Assembly (NCBI GenBank): GCA_902767565.1
Contig: CACXHY010000001.1
Location: 1-64,000 of the forward strand
Length of the DNA: 64,000 nt
Origin: an uncultured Eubacteriales bacterium
GTDB taxonomy: Bacteria > Bacillota > Clostridia > Christensenellales > Aristaeellaceae
Reading direction: 5' to 3'
In this document: positions 27,558-36,657 of the stretch, piece after piece
How positions within the stretch are numbered: position 1 is the stretch's first letter
How the letters are laid out: each line of letters opens with the position of its first letter
Translations under genes and position numbers: made by a program
The notes under the pieces: generated by a model
Seen by the model: only the letters and a program-made list of their open reading frames with translations
Told to the model about the DNA's origin: nothing
The model's database searches: none

Positions 27558-28841
27558 TCAGATCTGGTCCAGGGCCTGGCTGAGATCGGCGATGAGATCC
27601 TCCTTGTCCTCCAGGCCGCAGCTCATGCGGATCATGCCGGCGGGGATGCCGGCCTCCTTCAGCTGCTCGTCCGTCATCTGGCGATGGGTGCTGCTGGCCG
27701 GGTTCAAGCAGCAGGTGCGGGCATCGGCCACATGGGTCTCAATGGCGGCGAGCTTCAGGGCTTTCATCATGGTACTGGCCGCCTCGCGTCCTCCGGCCAG
27801 CTCAAAGCTGACTACACCGCAGGAACCGTTGGGCAGGTATTTCAGCGCGCGCTCGTGGTAGGGGTCGCCCGGAAGGCCGCAGTAGCTGACGTGGCTCACC
27901 TTGGGGTGCGCCTGCAGGAATTCCGCCACGGCCTGGCCGTTCTCGCAGTGCCGCTGCATGCGCACATGGAGGCTTTCCAGGCCGAGGTTCAGGTAGAAGG
28001 CGTGCTGCGGGGACTGGATGGAACCCAGGTCGCGCATCAGCTGGGCCGTGCACTTGGTGATGAAGGCGCCGCCCATGCCGAACTTCTCGGCGTAAACGAT
28101 GCCGTGATAGCTGTCATCGGGGGTGCAGAGGCCCGGGAACTTCTCCGCGTGCGCCATCCAGTCAAAGCGTCCGCTGTCCACGATCGCGCCGCCTACCGCC
28201 ACGCCGTGGCCGTCCATGTACTTGGTGGTGGAATGCGTGACGATGTCCGCGCCCCACTCGATGGGCCGGCAGTTGACGGGCGTGGCGAAGGTGTTGTCGA
28301 TGATGAGCGGCACGCCGTGGGCATGGGCGGCTTTGGCGAACTGCTCGATGTCCAGCACGGTGAGGGCGGGATTGGCGATGGTCTCGCCGAAGACAGCCTT
28401 GGTGTTCGGGCGGAAGGCGGCATCCAGTTCCTCATCCGTGCAGTCCGGGGACACGAAGGTGGTCTCGATGCCCATCTTCTTCATCGTGACGGAGATCAGG
28501 TTGAAGGTCCCGCCGTAAATGGAGGAGGACACCACCAGGTGATCGCCGCAGGACGCAATGTTGAACAGGGCGTAGAAGTTGGCCGCCTGGCCGGAGGAAG
28601 TCAGCATGCCCGCCGTGCCGCCTTCCATCTGGGCGATCTTCGCCGCCACATGATCGTTGGTGGGGTTCTGCAGGCGGGTGTAGAAGTAGCCGCTGGCCTC
28701 GAGGTCAAAGAGCTTCCCCATGTCCTCGCTGGTGGCGTATTTGAAGGTGGTGGACTGTACGATCGGGATCTGTCTCGGTTCACCGTTTCCCGGGGTATAG
28801 CCGCCCTGTACGCAAATGGTTCCCAGTCCCTGCTTGTTCAT
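27558..28841 (-). CDS. metY: O-acetylhomoserine sulfhydrylase
   Basis: PLP enzyme of the Cys/Met metabolism family, 427 residues; makes homocysteine from O-acetylhomoserine and sulfide. Visible segments are IVQSTTFKYATSEDMGKLFDLEASGYFYTRLQNPTND (the family start), and VTHSTTKYMDGHG with the PLP lysine. Length and the GYFYTRLQNPT pattern favour MetY over cystathionine gamma-synthase. No S-box or other methionine riboswitch is visible. It lies only 42 bases after the beta-propeller gene, so read-through from that gene is likely. Confidence 0.9.
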   Translation of the reverse strand: MNKQGLGTICVQGGYTPGNGEPRQIPIVQSTTFKYATSEDMGKLFDLEASGYFYTRLQNPTNDHVAAKIAQMEGGTAGMLTSSGQAANFYALFNIASCGDHLVVSSSIYGGTFNLISVTMKKMGIETTFVSPDCTDEELDAAFRPNTKAVFGETIANPALTVLDIEQFAKAAHAHGVPLIIDNTFATPVNCRPIEWGADIVTHSTTKYMDGHGVAVGGAIVDSGRFDWMAHAEKFPGLCTPDDSYHGIVYAEKFGMGGAFITKCTAQLMRDLGSIQSPQHAFYLNLGLESLHVRMQRHCENGQAVAEFLQAHPKVSHVSYCGLPGDPYHERALKYLPNGSCGVVSFELAGGREAASTMMKALKLAAIETHVADARTCCLNPASSTHRQMTDEQLKEAGIPAGMIRMSCGLEDKEDLIADLSQALDQI

Positions 28842-28883
28842 TCCGATCACAGCCTTTCATGTCGATGCGCTCATGGTCGCGCG

Positions 28884-31800
28884 TTATCTGCCTTGCAGCT
28901 TGATGCCGTAGATAAAGCTGGTATCCTTGCCCTGGGTGCCGATGACGAGAATGTCGTCATACACCGCGGGAGAGCCGTTGATCGTGCCCTCGATGGTCAT
29001 GCTGTACACCAGAGTGCCGTTCTGGCCGTCCAGGAGGCTGAGGGTCCCGTCGGAGCTCGCCTGGATGATCCATCCGCTGCCGTTCTCATCATACACGGCC
29101 ACGGGGCTGGAATAGCTGTAGGCGGACAGCTTGTATGCCCACCGGATCCGGCCGGTGTTCTTCTCCACGCAGATCAGGGCGCCCGGCACGGCTTCCTTGG
29201 TCCCGAAGACGGCATCGCCGCCCGTGGCGCTGAGGCCGGAGACGGTATAGTACACATAGTCGCCCAGCCCGCCCGTGCCGATGACCGGAGAGGCTACGAA
29301 ACCGGGGGTATAGCTCTTGTTCTTCGGCTTCACGACGTTCAGGGACAGCGTCCAGTCCACGGCACCGGTCTCCGCGTTGACGCGGCGGATCGCGGCATCG
29401 CCCTTGTTGCGGTTGTCCAGGGTGTTGGCGGTATACAGCCAGAGGTTTTCATCGGCGTCCAGGTCCAGTGCCACGGCAGACTGCACGGCGTCGCCCGTGG
29501 CCACGGCCCACTGCACGGTCAGGGTGTTGGCATCCACGCAGCGCAGGTATCCGCCGTTGTCCGCATAGAACACATAGCCCTGATAAGCCGCCAGGCTGCT
29601 CTCCACGGCGGTGCTGTTGGCCGCTTCCTTGTTGGCCTGGGTGGCCATCGCGATGCTGCAGGAGATGTCGGCAGTGAAGGTCTTCTCGCCGGTGTTCAGC
29701 TTGATGTTGCTCAGTTTCGCTTCATACAGCAGTCCGTTGCTGCCCGCGAAGAGCATGACGTTGGAGTTCCAGTCGTACAGCGGACTCGTGTTGAAGCTGC
29801 CGAGATTGGAGATGGGGCGTTTCGCGCTCCTGTAGTCCTTGTCGAACCCGTTGACGAACAGCATCTGCTTCTGATCCAGCAGGTTGTAGCAGCGCAGGCC
29901 GATCTGCTGCTTGGTGTTGGGGATCCTGAAGTAGGCCTGGCCCACCGCCATGAAAGGATGGACGCGCGCGCTGACGGAAGGCGTACAGTGCATGGGATAG
30001 CCCACGTTGATGGCCGTACGGGTGGCCTGGCCGTCCTCAAGGTCGAGGAAGTAGATGAAGCCGTCCTCACCCGCCACGATCACTTCGCGCAGCAGGGTCT
30101 TCTCCTTCTTCTCGTCGACGATGTTGGTGATGGGGCGGATCTCCCTCGCCCACTGGACGATCACCGGCTGGCTGCCCACGCCGATGCCGTAGTAATACTT
30201 GCCTTTGCTGTACTGGAGCCTGTTGGCCTCGGCCCTCCACAGCACGCTCATGCCGGCGGGCTCGTTCACCGTGCCCACGGCGGCGTTCTGCCGGAAGGAG
30301 CTTCCGCGGAAGGTGAGAACGCCGGCCCGCGTGTTGCCCTTGCGGTTGTAGTTGGCCGCGTCAGGCATGTCGATCCGGTCATCTTCGGCCCGCCGGAAAT
30401 CGGTCAGTTTCTTCTTTCCGTCGTAGACTTTGACCACCTTGATCAGTTTCGGCTGCGCGCTCGCATCCGCCTCGGGGGCGATCCGGCGGGATTCCCGCGC
30501 GGGCTCCTCAGCCTGCGGCTCGGCGGTCGGCGCCGGCGTCTCTTCGGGCTCCGGCTCCGTCTCCGTCGCGGTCTCTTCGGTCCCGGCGTCAAGCTCCACG
30601 GTCACCGGCACCAGGACGACATCCGGCGTCGGGGTGGGCAGCGGCGCCTGGGTCACGATGGGCGGGGTCTCCGTCGGGGTGATGGTGGGCATGGCGCCCC
30701 GGCTGTCGACCGGCGCGTCGTCGCTCGTATCGGGAACATCCAGCGCCAGCTCGTCGTATTCAAGGCGGCTTTCGGCGTAGACCTCTTCCTCGCCGGAGAG
30801 CCAGACGCCGTCTTCACGCTGCGCACGGATGCTGTATACGCCATCCTCCGCATAGGTCTGCGTCAGGGTCCAGGTCAGGCTGTCCCCGTCGCTCGCGGCA
30901 AGCTCGCTCACGTCCGCCTCAAGCTGCACGCCTTCCGCGTTGAAGACGGCCACCGCGCCGATGCCGGCTTCCGTCCGGACCGTATAGGTGATCTTCAGAG
31001 GCGTTTCCGACTCGCGGCGCTCCTCCGTGATCCCCAGGATCCCGCTCGGAAGGGGCTCGGGTGCGGGCGTGGGCGTGCCGAGAGGCGAAGGCTCCCAGAT
31101 GCTCAGCGCGATGCGCTGGGAGGAGCCGATATAGGTGTCGTCCGCATACGCGGAGGCATATACGTCGCCCTCATAGGGCTTGTCAAAGGTGTGATCCACG
31201 CTCCAGAGTCTTCCGGCCGCGGAGGTGCCGTAGGTGTTCCTATCCTCAAGCGGGTTCTGGTCCTTGTCAAAGAGCACGACGCGGTTCACCTGGTCGTTCG
31301 TCGTCATCGTGAAGACGACCTTGCAGGGAGCAGCACCGGTTTCGGCGCTCGGTTCAAGCTGCAGCTGCGCCGGCGCAGCGGACGCGGAAGGGACGGGCGC
31401 CGGGCTCTGTGCGGCATTCTGCGAAGGCGACGGATCCGCCGTCTCGATGGAGGTCGCCGTCGTCCCGGCTGACGCACCGCCGAAGGGCGGCCAGCCCTTC
31501 ATGGCCACCAGACCGAGGAAGGCCAGCACAAGGATCAGCAGCAGAATGACGATCACCCGCAGCGCGCGTCCGCGCTTCTTCACGGGCTGTACCGGCTGCT
31601 GGCGCACAGGCTCCCTTCCCTGGACGGGTTGTGCCGGCCTCGTCTGTACGGGGCGAGTCGGCTGCTGCCCGTTGCGGGCCGTCTGCTGGACGGAAGGCAC
31701 CTGCCGGTAGCCGTCGGCCTGCACGGGACGGCGGGTCGTGGACGCGGAGGGGTCCGGCGCGTAGGCCACCCGCGCCCTCGACGGGGCGGGGCGCGTCGAC

Positions 31801-32006
31801 TGATCGGTTTGGGTCTGTCCCGAGGGACGGACATTGCCCGTTACGCGTGAAAAAGGTGTACCGCCGTTCGACGTGTGGACCGGGGCCGTTTCCCGGGCAG
31901 CGGGCGCCGCGGCCGTGTGTCTCCGGCGGGGTTTTGTCACCGGCACGGCCTTGGTCTGTTCCGCGGGGCTGTCCGGCACGCCGCTCGTATTCTTTTCGTC
32001 ACTCAT
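28884..32006 (-). CDS. Membrane-anchored PQQ-like beta-propeller protein
   Basis: Large protein of 1040 residues. The first ~145 residues are polar, basic and low-complexity (many R, P, Q and T), followed by one membrane helix (RALRVIVILLLILVLAFLG, about 146-166). Outside the membrane there is a Pro/Ala/Ser linker, two Ig-like beta domains (about 210-425), an acidic Thr/Pro linker (about 430-520) and a C-terminal beta-propeller (about 550-1040) with PQQ/WD-like repeats such as VIVAGEDGFIYFLDLEDG and GNGTLVYSMTIEGTINGSPAVYDDILVIGTQG. It is a type II or single-pass surface protein. The role is unknown; propellers of this kind bind partners or assemble envelope complexes. Confidence 0.75.
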   Translation of the reverse strand: MSDEKNTSGVPDSPAEQTKAVPVTKPRRRHTAAAPAARETAPVHTSNGGTPFSRVTGNVRPSGQTQTDQSTRPAPSRARVAYAPDPSASTTRRPVQADGYRQVPSVQQTARNGQQPTRPVQTRPAQPVQGREPVRQQPVQPVKKRGRALRVIVILLLILVLAFLGLVAMKGWPPFGGASAGTTATSIETADPSPSQNAAQSPAPVPSASAAPAQLQLEPSAETGAAPCKVVFTMTTNDQVNRVVLFDKDQNPLEDRNTYGTSAAGRLWSVDHTFDKPYEGDVYASAYADDTYIGSSQRIALSIWEPSPLGTPTPAPEPLPSGILGITEERRESETPLKITYTVRTEAGIGAVAVFNAEGVQLEADVSELAASDGDSLTWTLTQTYAEDGVYSIRAQREDGVWLSGEEEVYAESRLEYDELALDVPDTSDDAPVDSRGAMPTITPTETPPIVTQAPLPTPTPDVVLVPVTVELDAGTEETATETEPEPEETPAPTAEPQAEEPARESRRIAPEADASAQPKLIKVVKVYDGKKKLTDFRRAEDDRIDMPDAANYNRKGNTRAGVLTFRGSSFRQNAAVGTVNEPAGMSVLWRAEANRLQYSKGKYYYGIGVGSQPVIVQWAREIRPITNIVDEKKEKTLLREVIVAGEDGFIYFLDLEDGQATRTAINVGYPMHCTPSVSARVHPFMAVGQAYFRIPNTKQQIGLRCYNLLDQKQMLFVNGFDKDYRSAKRPISNLGSFNTSPLYDWNSNVMLFAGSNGLLYEAKLSNIKLNTGEKTFTADISCSIAMATQANKEAANSTAVESSLAAYQGYVFYADNGGYLRCVDANTLTVQWAVATGDAVQSAVALDLDADENLWLYTANTLDNRNKGDAAIRRVNAETGAVDWTLSLNVVKPKNKSYTPGFVASPVIGTGGLGDYVYYTVSGLSATGGDAVFGTKEAVPGALICVEKNTGRIRWAYKLSAYSYSSPVAVYDENGSGWIIQASSDGTLSLLDGQNGTLVYSMTIEGTINGSPAVYDDILVIGTQGKDTSFIYGIKLQGR

Positions 32007-32053
32007 CTGGGAATGCTCCTTTCAGACGGGAATGGCGTTTCGATCCAAATCGC

Positions 32054-32082
32054 ATTATACATCAAACGCCCCACACGGGCAA
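32054..32082 (-). promoter_or_regulatory. Promoter for the beta-propeller gene
   Basis: TTGCCC (plus 32077-32082), 17-base spacer, perfect TATAAT (plus 32054-32059) on the minus strand. Confidence 0.65.
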
Positions 32083-32116
32083 GACCGACGGTGTAAATCT
32101 TTCATCCGCGTCCACG

Positions 32117-32145
32117 GAAAAACCGTGCCGGAAACAGGGCACGGT
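32117..32145 (-). terminator. Terminator after the TIGR01440 gene
   Basis: Minus-strand stem ACCGTGCC/GGCACGGT, eight-base loop, followed by TTTTTCC. Confidence 0.8.
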
Positions 32146-32168
32146 CGAGGCTGCCGGGCTTCGCCGGG

Positions 32169-32723
32169 TCATTCATACACCGCGCGCTGACCGCCGATCA
32201 GGGGGAAGCGGCTGTAGGCCATCACCACTCTCGCCGCTCCGAGGGACGGATACTGCGGGCGAAGGGGGACCGCCACCGGGCGGATGTGCATGCCCACCAG
32301 GGTATCCCCCACGTCGATAGCGGCGTCCGCCTGCACATTCAGGGCCAGCACGGGTTCCCGGAACAGCTTCCATGCGGCCGCGGGCACGCTGCCGCCGGCC
32401 TTGGGCTGAGGGATGGCGTGAACGCGGGTCAGGCCCCGCGTCAGCAGGTCGGTCTTTTCCATAACGATGGCGCGGTTCAGATGTTCGCAGCACTGGAAGG
32501 CCGCGTGCAGGCCGTTGGCGCCGCAGGCATCCAGCATGGCGGAAGCCAGGATCCCGCCGAATTCGGGCACCGAACCGTGTCCGATGCGGGCGCCCGCCAC
32601 CTCCGAGGTGGAACAGCCCAGGACGATCAGGCCGCCCTCTTCGATCGCGCCGGCCTCCTTCAGCGCGGCTGCGCAGGCTCCGAATACGCGCGCGGCCTCC
32701 AGCCGCAGTTCTTCGATCTCCAT
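32169..32723 (-). CDS. TIGR01440 (UPF0340/YwlG) family protein
   Basis: Conserved Firmicute protein of 184 residues, typical length. Hallmarks are LIVLGCSTSEVAGARIGHGS and the segment around FQCCEHLNRA with adjacent cysteines. The function is not established in the family. It is a single gene with its own promoter (32792-32819) and terminator (32117-32145). ATG 32723 follows AAGGAG. Confidence 0.9.
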   Translation of the reverse strand: MEIEELRLEAARVFGACAAALKEAGAIEEGGLIVLGCSTSEVAGARIGHGSVPEFGGILASAMLDACGANGLHAAFQCCEHLNRAIVMEKTDLLTRGLTRVHAIPQPKAGGSVPAAAWKLFREPVLALNVQADAAIDVGDTLVGMHIRPVAVPLRPQYPSLGAARVVMAYSRFPLIGGQRAVYE

Positions 32724-32791
32724 ATCCGTTCGTCTCCTTCGGGTGCTGCGCCGCGTCTCCGGCCGTCACGCGTCCGGTCCGGCGCGTGTCC

Positions 32792-32819
32792 ATTGTAATC
32801 CTTTTCCGCCGAAATGCAA
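32792..32819 (-). promoter_or_regulatory. Promoter for the TIGR01440 gene
   Basis: TTGCAT (plus 32814-32819), 16-base spacer, TACAAT (plus 32792-32797) on the minus strand. Confidence 0.6.
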
Positions 32820-32902
32820 GACGCTCCGCGCAATATCGGCCCCGGAAAACCAAACAATGCAAAACCAGGACAATCCGGCCGCCCGGCCCGGGCCCGTTTT
32901 GC

Positions 32903-32932
32903 TTGACAAGCAGCCCTCCCCTGCCCTATAAT
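32903..32932 (+). promoter_or_regulatory. Promoter for glnN
   Basis: Perfect TTGACA (32903-32908), 18-base spacer, perfect TATAAT (32927-32932), about 40 bases before the start. Such a strong core suggests high expression. Confidence 0.85.
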
Positions 32933-32970
32933 CGGCCTGACACAAGCATTTCCGTCAGGAGGGCACGCCT

Positions 32971-35058
32971 ATGGTGAACATGGAGAACCTGTTCGGCAGC
33001 AACGTCTTCAACGACGCGGTCATGCAGCAGCATCTGCCCAAGGACATATACCGGGCGCTTCGCAAGACCATCGACGACGGGCGTCACCTGGACCCTTCCA
33101 TCGCCGGTGCGGTCGCGCACGCCATGAAGGAATGGGCCATCGGCAAAGGCGTCACCCACTACACCCACTGGTTCCAGCCCCTTTCCGGCACCACCGCCGA
33201 GAAGCACGACGCTTTCATCACCCCCGTGTCCGGCGGGCGCGTGATCGAATCCTTCTCGGGGTCCGAGCTGGTGCGTGGCGAGCCCGACGCCTCCTCCTTC
33301 CCCTCCGGCGGGCTGCGCTCCACCTTTGAAGCCCGCGGCTACACCGCATGGGATCCCACCAGCTACGCCTTCATCAAGGACGGTGTGCTGTGCATCCCCA
33401 CGGCCTTCTGTTCCTACGGCGGCGAGGCCCTGGACAAGAAGACGCCGCTCCTCCGCTCCATGGAAGCGCTCTCGAAGCAGGCTGTCCGTGTGCTGCGGCT
33501 TTTCGGCGGGCAGGCTCGCCGCGTCATCCCGACGGTCGGCCCCGAGCAGGAGTACTTCCTGGTGGACAAGGACATGTGGGCGAAGCGCACGGATCTGATC
33601 TTCACCGGGCGCACGCTCTTCGGCGCGCGGCCTCCCAAGGGGCAGGAGCTGGACGACCACTATTTCGGCGCCATTACGCCCCGGGTGCAGGCGTTCATGC
33701 GCGACCTGAACGAGGAGCTATGGAAACTGGGCATCCTCGCCAAGACCGAGCACAACGAGACCGCGCCGGCCCAGCATGAAATGGCGCCCATCTTCACCGC
33801 AGCCAACATTTCCACCGATCACAACCAGCTCACCATGGAGATCATGCGCAAGGTGGCCGACCGCCACGGCATGGTCTGCCTTCTGTCGGAGAAGCCCTTC
33901 GCGGGCGTCAACGGGTCGGGCAAGCACAACAACTGGTCCATGACCGCCGACAACGGCGTGAATCTGCTGGAGCCGGGCGACTCCCCCTATGACAGCGCGC
34001 AGTTCCTGCTGTTCCTGATCGCCGTCATCAAGGCGGTCGACGAGCATCAGGATCTGCTCCGGGTCTCTGTGGCCAGCGCGGGCAACGATCACCGCCTCGG
34101 CGGTTTTGAGGCTCCGCCCGCCATCATCTCCATGTTCCTAGGCGACGAGCTGACCGACATCCTGAACGCGATCGAGAGCGGCACGGCCTATGCCGGCCAC
34201 GAGAAGCAGGAGATGGCCGTCGGCGTCCACACGCTCCCGAAATTCCCGCGCGATAACACCGACCGCAACCGTACCTCCCCCTTCGCCTTCACCGGAAACA
34301 AGTTCGAGTTCCGTTCCCTGGGCTCTTCCGCGTCCGTGGCGGACTGCAATGTGGTCATCAACACCGGCGTCGCCGACGCGCTGATGGGCTTTGCGGACGA
34401 GCTGGAGGCGGCAGAGGATCTCCAGGCGGCGCTGCACGACCTGATCGTTCGCGAGATCCGCGAGCACAGACGCATCATCTTCAACGGCAACGGCTATTCC
34501 GCCCAGTGGCGCCGGAAAGCCCTGGAGCGCGGGCTGAAGGAATACCCCACCACCGTGGACGCCCTGCCGGCCCTGATCGATCCCGTCAACATCGCCTTCT
34601 TCAGCCGCCACAGGGTGCTGAACGAAGCCGAGCTCCGCGCCAGGTATGAGATCCAGCTGGAGCACTACGCGAAGATCATCACCATCGAGGCGGAGACCAT
34701 GCTGACCATGGCGCGGCGGGAGATCCTGCCGGCCGTGCTGCGCTCCGAGGGAGAGCTGGCCCTCTCGGCCAAGCGGGTGAAAGACTACGCGCCGGTCTTC
34801 TCCACCCTCCCCCAGGAAAAGCTGCTGGCCCGGGTGAGCCTTGCGGCCGGGCGGCTGTCGGACAGCATCGAAGCCCTCAACAGCGCCGTGGTCAACATCC
34901 CCCGGGCGGCGGACGCTTATCGCAGGGCCGCCTATATGCGCGATGAGGTACTGCCCGTGATGAGCGCCCTCCGCGCCGCGGCCGATGAGCTCGAGACCAT
35001 CATCGACCGCAGGGACTGGCCCTTCCCGACCTACGCGGAGCTGCTTTTCTCCGTCTGA
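32971..35058 (+). CDS. glnN: Glutamine synthetase, type III
   Basis: GSIII, 695 residues, makes glutamine from glutamate and ammonia with ATP. The N-terminal GSIII segment ([29 protein letters not shown]) and [16 protein letters not shown] are diagnostic. The catalytic core shows [25 protein letters not shown] and [15 protein letters not shown]. This type is unrelated in length to the GSI (~470) and GSII forms and is common in anaerobes. AGGAGGG precedes ATG 32971. No ammonium transporter or GlnB gene sits beside it. Confidence 0.96.
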   Translation: MVNMENLFGSNVFNDAVMQQHLPKDIYRALRKTIDDGRHLDPSIAGAVAHAMKEWAIGKGVTHYTHWFQPLSGTTAEKHDAFITPVSGGRVIESFSGSELVRGEPDASSFPSGGLRSTFEARGYTAWDPTSYAFIKDGVLCIPTAFCSYGGEALDKKTPLLRSMEALSKQAVRVLRLFGGQARRVIPTVGPEQEYFLVDKDMWAKRTDLIFTGRTLFGARPPKGQELDDHYFGAITPRVQAFMRDLNEELWKLGILAKTEHNETAPAQHEMAPIFTAANISTDHNQLTMEIMRKVADRHGMVCLLSEKPFAGVNGSGKHNNWSMTADNGVNLLEPGDSPYDSAQFLLFLIAVIKAVDEHQDLLRVSVASAGNDHRLGGFEAPPAIISMFLGDELTDILNAIESGTAYAGHEKQEMAVGVHTLPKFPRDNTDRNRTSPFAFTGNKFEFRSLGSSASVADCNVVINTGVADALMGFADELEAAEDLQAALHDLIVREIREHRRIIFNGNGYSAQWRRKALERGLKEYPTTVDALPALIDPVNIAFFSRHRVLNEAELRARYEIQLEHYAKIITIEAETMLTMARREILPAVLRSEGELALSAKRVKDYAPVFSTLPQEKLLARVSLAAGRLSDSIEALNSAVVNIPRAADAYRRAAYMRDEVLPVMSALRAAADELETIIDRRDWPFPTYAELLFSV

Positions 35059-35076
35059 CAACGACCCCGTCGAACA

Positions 35077-35116
35077 CAAAACCGGCCATCGCGGAAACAG
35101 GCGATGCCCGGTTTTG
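35077..35116 (+). terminator. Terminator between glnN and the GNAT-ManA gene (bidirectional)
   Basis: Inverted repeat AAAACCGG.../...CCGGTTTT with further pairing ATCGC/GCGAT inside. It is T-rich on the plus strand and mirrored on the minus strand, and lies between convergent genes. Confidence 0.75.
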
Positions 35117-35129
35117 TTGTCGGGCGTTT

Positions 35130-36587
35130 TCAGCGGGGCATGCTCAGGGCTGCGCGTCCGCGGCCCTCCAGCGTGAGCGCCGGCACAGCACAGGGGATGT
35201 ACAGGGATTCGCCTGGCCTCAGTGTGCGGCTTGCGCTGTCCCATTTCAGGGTCAGCTCGCCGTCGAGGCCGGTCAGCAGACCGAATTCCCGGATATGGGG
35301 CAGGTGTACGGGAGTCTTCTCCCGGGGGTTCAGCACATCCAGGGTGAAATAGGTCTGGTCCAGTACCCGGGCCACGGGGATGTCCGGGGCATGCAGCGGT
35401 TCCGGGGCGAAGGTCAGGTCAGTGACGTCCAGCGCCTGCTTCAGGTGCAGTTCGCGGCCTTTGCCGTTTTTATCCACCCGGTTCCAGTCGTAGAAGCGGT
35501 AGGTGATGTCGGAGGACTGCTGGATCTCGTAAAGCATGATGCCCGCGCCGATGGCGTGGACACATCCGGCGGGGATGTAGCACACGTCGCCCGGCTTCAC
35601 CTTCACGCGGCGCAGCAGCGGCTCCACCGCCGCACCCTGCTCGCAGGCTTGCTTCAGCGTTTCCAGATCCGTGCCCGGGAGGATGCCGTAGACCAGCTCC
35701 CCGTCCTCCGGCGCGTCCAGGATCAGCCAGGCTTCCGTCTTGCCCAGCTTGCCGCCCTCGTGATCGTTGGCGTAGGCGTCGTCGGGATGCACCTGCACCG
35801 ACAGGGGCTCCGACGCGTCGATGATCTTCAGCAGCAGCGGGAAGGCGCCGAACTCGAAGCGGCCGGCAAACTTGCCGCCGTAGCGGCGGATCAGCTCCGT
35901 CAGCGCCACGCCGTTGTCGTCGGTGGACTCCAGACCCGGGATGCAGCTGACCTCCAGGCTCTCCCCCGTGGGCACCTCGGCGATCTCCTTGCCGTAGACC
36001 GTGCGCAGCCGCTCACCGCCCCAAGGGGTCAGTCTGCCGCCCCGGAAGGCCGGATGCATGCGCAGCGGCAGCAGGGGGCAATCCTCAGTCAGCCGCTTCT
36101 CGTAGCCCACATAGGTGGTGCCCCGTTCCGCGAACCACACGCTCCCGGCCCGGCGCATGCCCAGCGCCTCATAGAAATGCCCGGCGCGGTGGTTGGATTC
36201 CTGGGCGTCGCAGCGCAGGCAGTCGCAGCCGAGAGAGATCAGGATCGTTTCCACATCCTGCACGGCTTTGCGTCCAAGCCCCTCGCCCTGTACGGACGGG
36301 TGGACCGCCAGCCGATGGAACACGCCCGGCCGGACGCCGAAGAGCCAGTTGACCTGGTCGTACACCGGGGTTGTATCGGTTCCGACGGCTACCGCCAGGA
36401 TCATGCCGGGCTCGCCGTAAAGGCAGTAGAGTTTTCCCTGACGCACATCCTCGGTGACGAGGGCTTCGTTGGGGTATTCGCCCCATTTCCACTGTTCGAC
36501 CCCGTTGTCCTGCAGGTGCTCGGCCGTTACGCGGTAGAGCTCGAACAGGGCTGGCAGATCGGCTTCCATGGCTTTGCGGAGGATCAT
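35130..36587 (-). CDS. Fusion: GNAT acetyltransferase + mannose-6-phosphate isomerase
   Basis: Protein of 485 residues. The N-terminal ~165 residues are a GNAT acetyltransferase (RLAVHPSVQGEGLGRKAVQDVE is the acetyl-CoA loop, then NHRAGHFYEALGMRR). From about residue 180 it is a type I mannose-6-phosphate isomerase: FRGGRLTPWGGERL, then QVHPDDAYANDHEGGKLGKTEAW, which carries metal-binding His and Glu, and later PAGCVHAIGAG. The enzyme interconverts mannose-6-P and fructose-6-P. The join is immediate, with no stop, ribosome site or linker. The start at 36587 follows AAAGGAG. It may be downstream in the FMN-protein operon, though a terminator at 36615-36648 separates them. Confidence 0.85.
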   Translation of the reverse strand: MILRKAMEADLPALFELYRVTAEHLQDNGVEQWKWGEYPNEALVTEDVRQGKLYCLYGEPGMILAVAVGTDTTPVYDQVNWLFGVRPGVFHRLAVHPSVQGEGLGRKAVQDVETILISLGCDCLRCDAQESNHRAGHFYEALGMRRAGSVWFAERGTTYVGYEKRLTEDCPLLPLRMHPAFRGGRLTPWGGERLRTVYGKEIAEVPTGESLEVSCIPGLESTDDNGVALTELIRRYGGKFAGRFEFGAFPLLLKIIDASEPLSVQVHPDDAYANDHEGGKLGKTEAWLILDAPEDGELVYGILPGTDLETLKQACEQGAAVEPLLRRVKVKPGDVCYIPAGCVHAIGAGIMLYEIQQSSDITYRFYDWNRVDKNGKGRELHLKQALDVTDLTFAPEPLHAPDIPVARVLDQTYFTLDVLNPREKTPVHLPHIREFGLLTGLDGELTLKWDSASRTLRPGESLYIPCAVPALTLEGRGRAALSMPR

Positions 36588-36614
36588 GGGCTGGTGCTCC
36601 TTTCGCGTTGATGT

Positions 36615-36648
36615 GAAAGAGCGGGAGAGCATGCCGCATCCTCCCGCT
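36615..36648 (-). terminator. Terminator after the FMN-binding protein gene
   Basis: Minus-strand stem AGCGGGAG/CTCCCGCT with a 13-base loop, followed by CTTTCAC. The T-run is short, so read-through into the GNAT-ManA gene is possible. Confidence 0.5.
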
Positions 36649-36657
36649 TTCTTTGCT

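Noticed and set aside
27498-31472. Plus-strand open frame of 1324 codons opposite metY and the propeller gene
   Set aside because: It runs over two well-supported minus-strand genes, is rich in His/Gly/Val/Arg as expected for antisense of GC-rich coding DNA, and has no recognisable domain.
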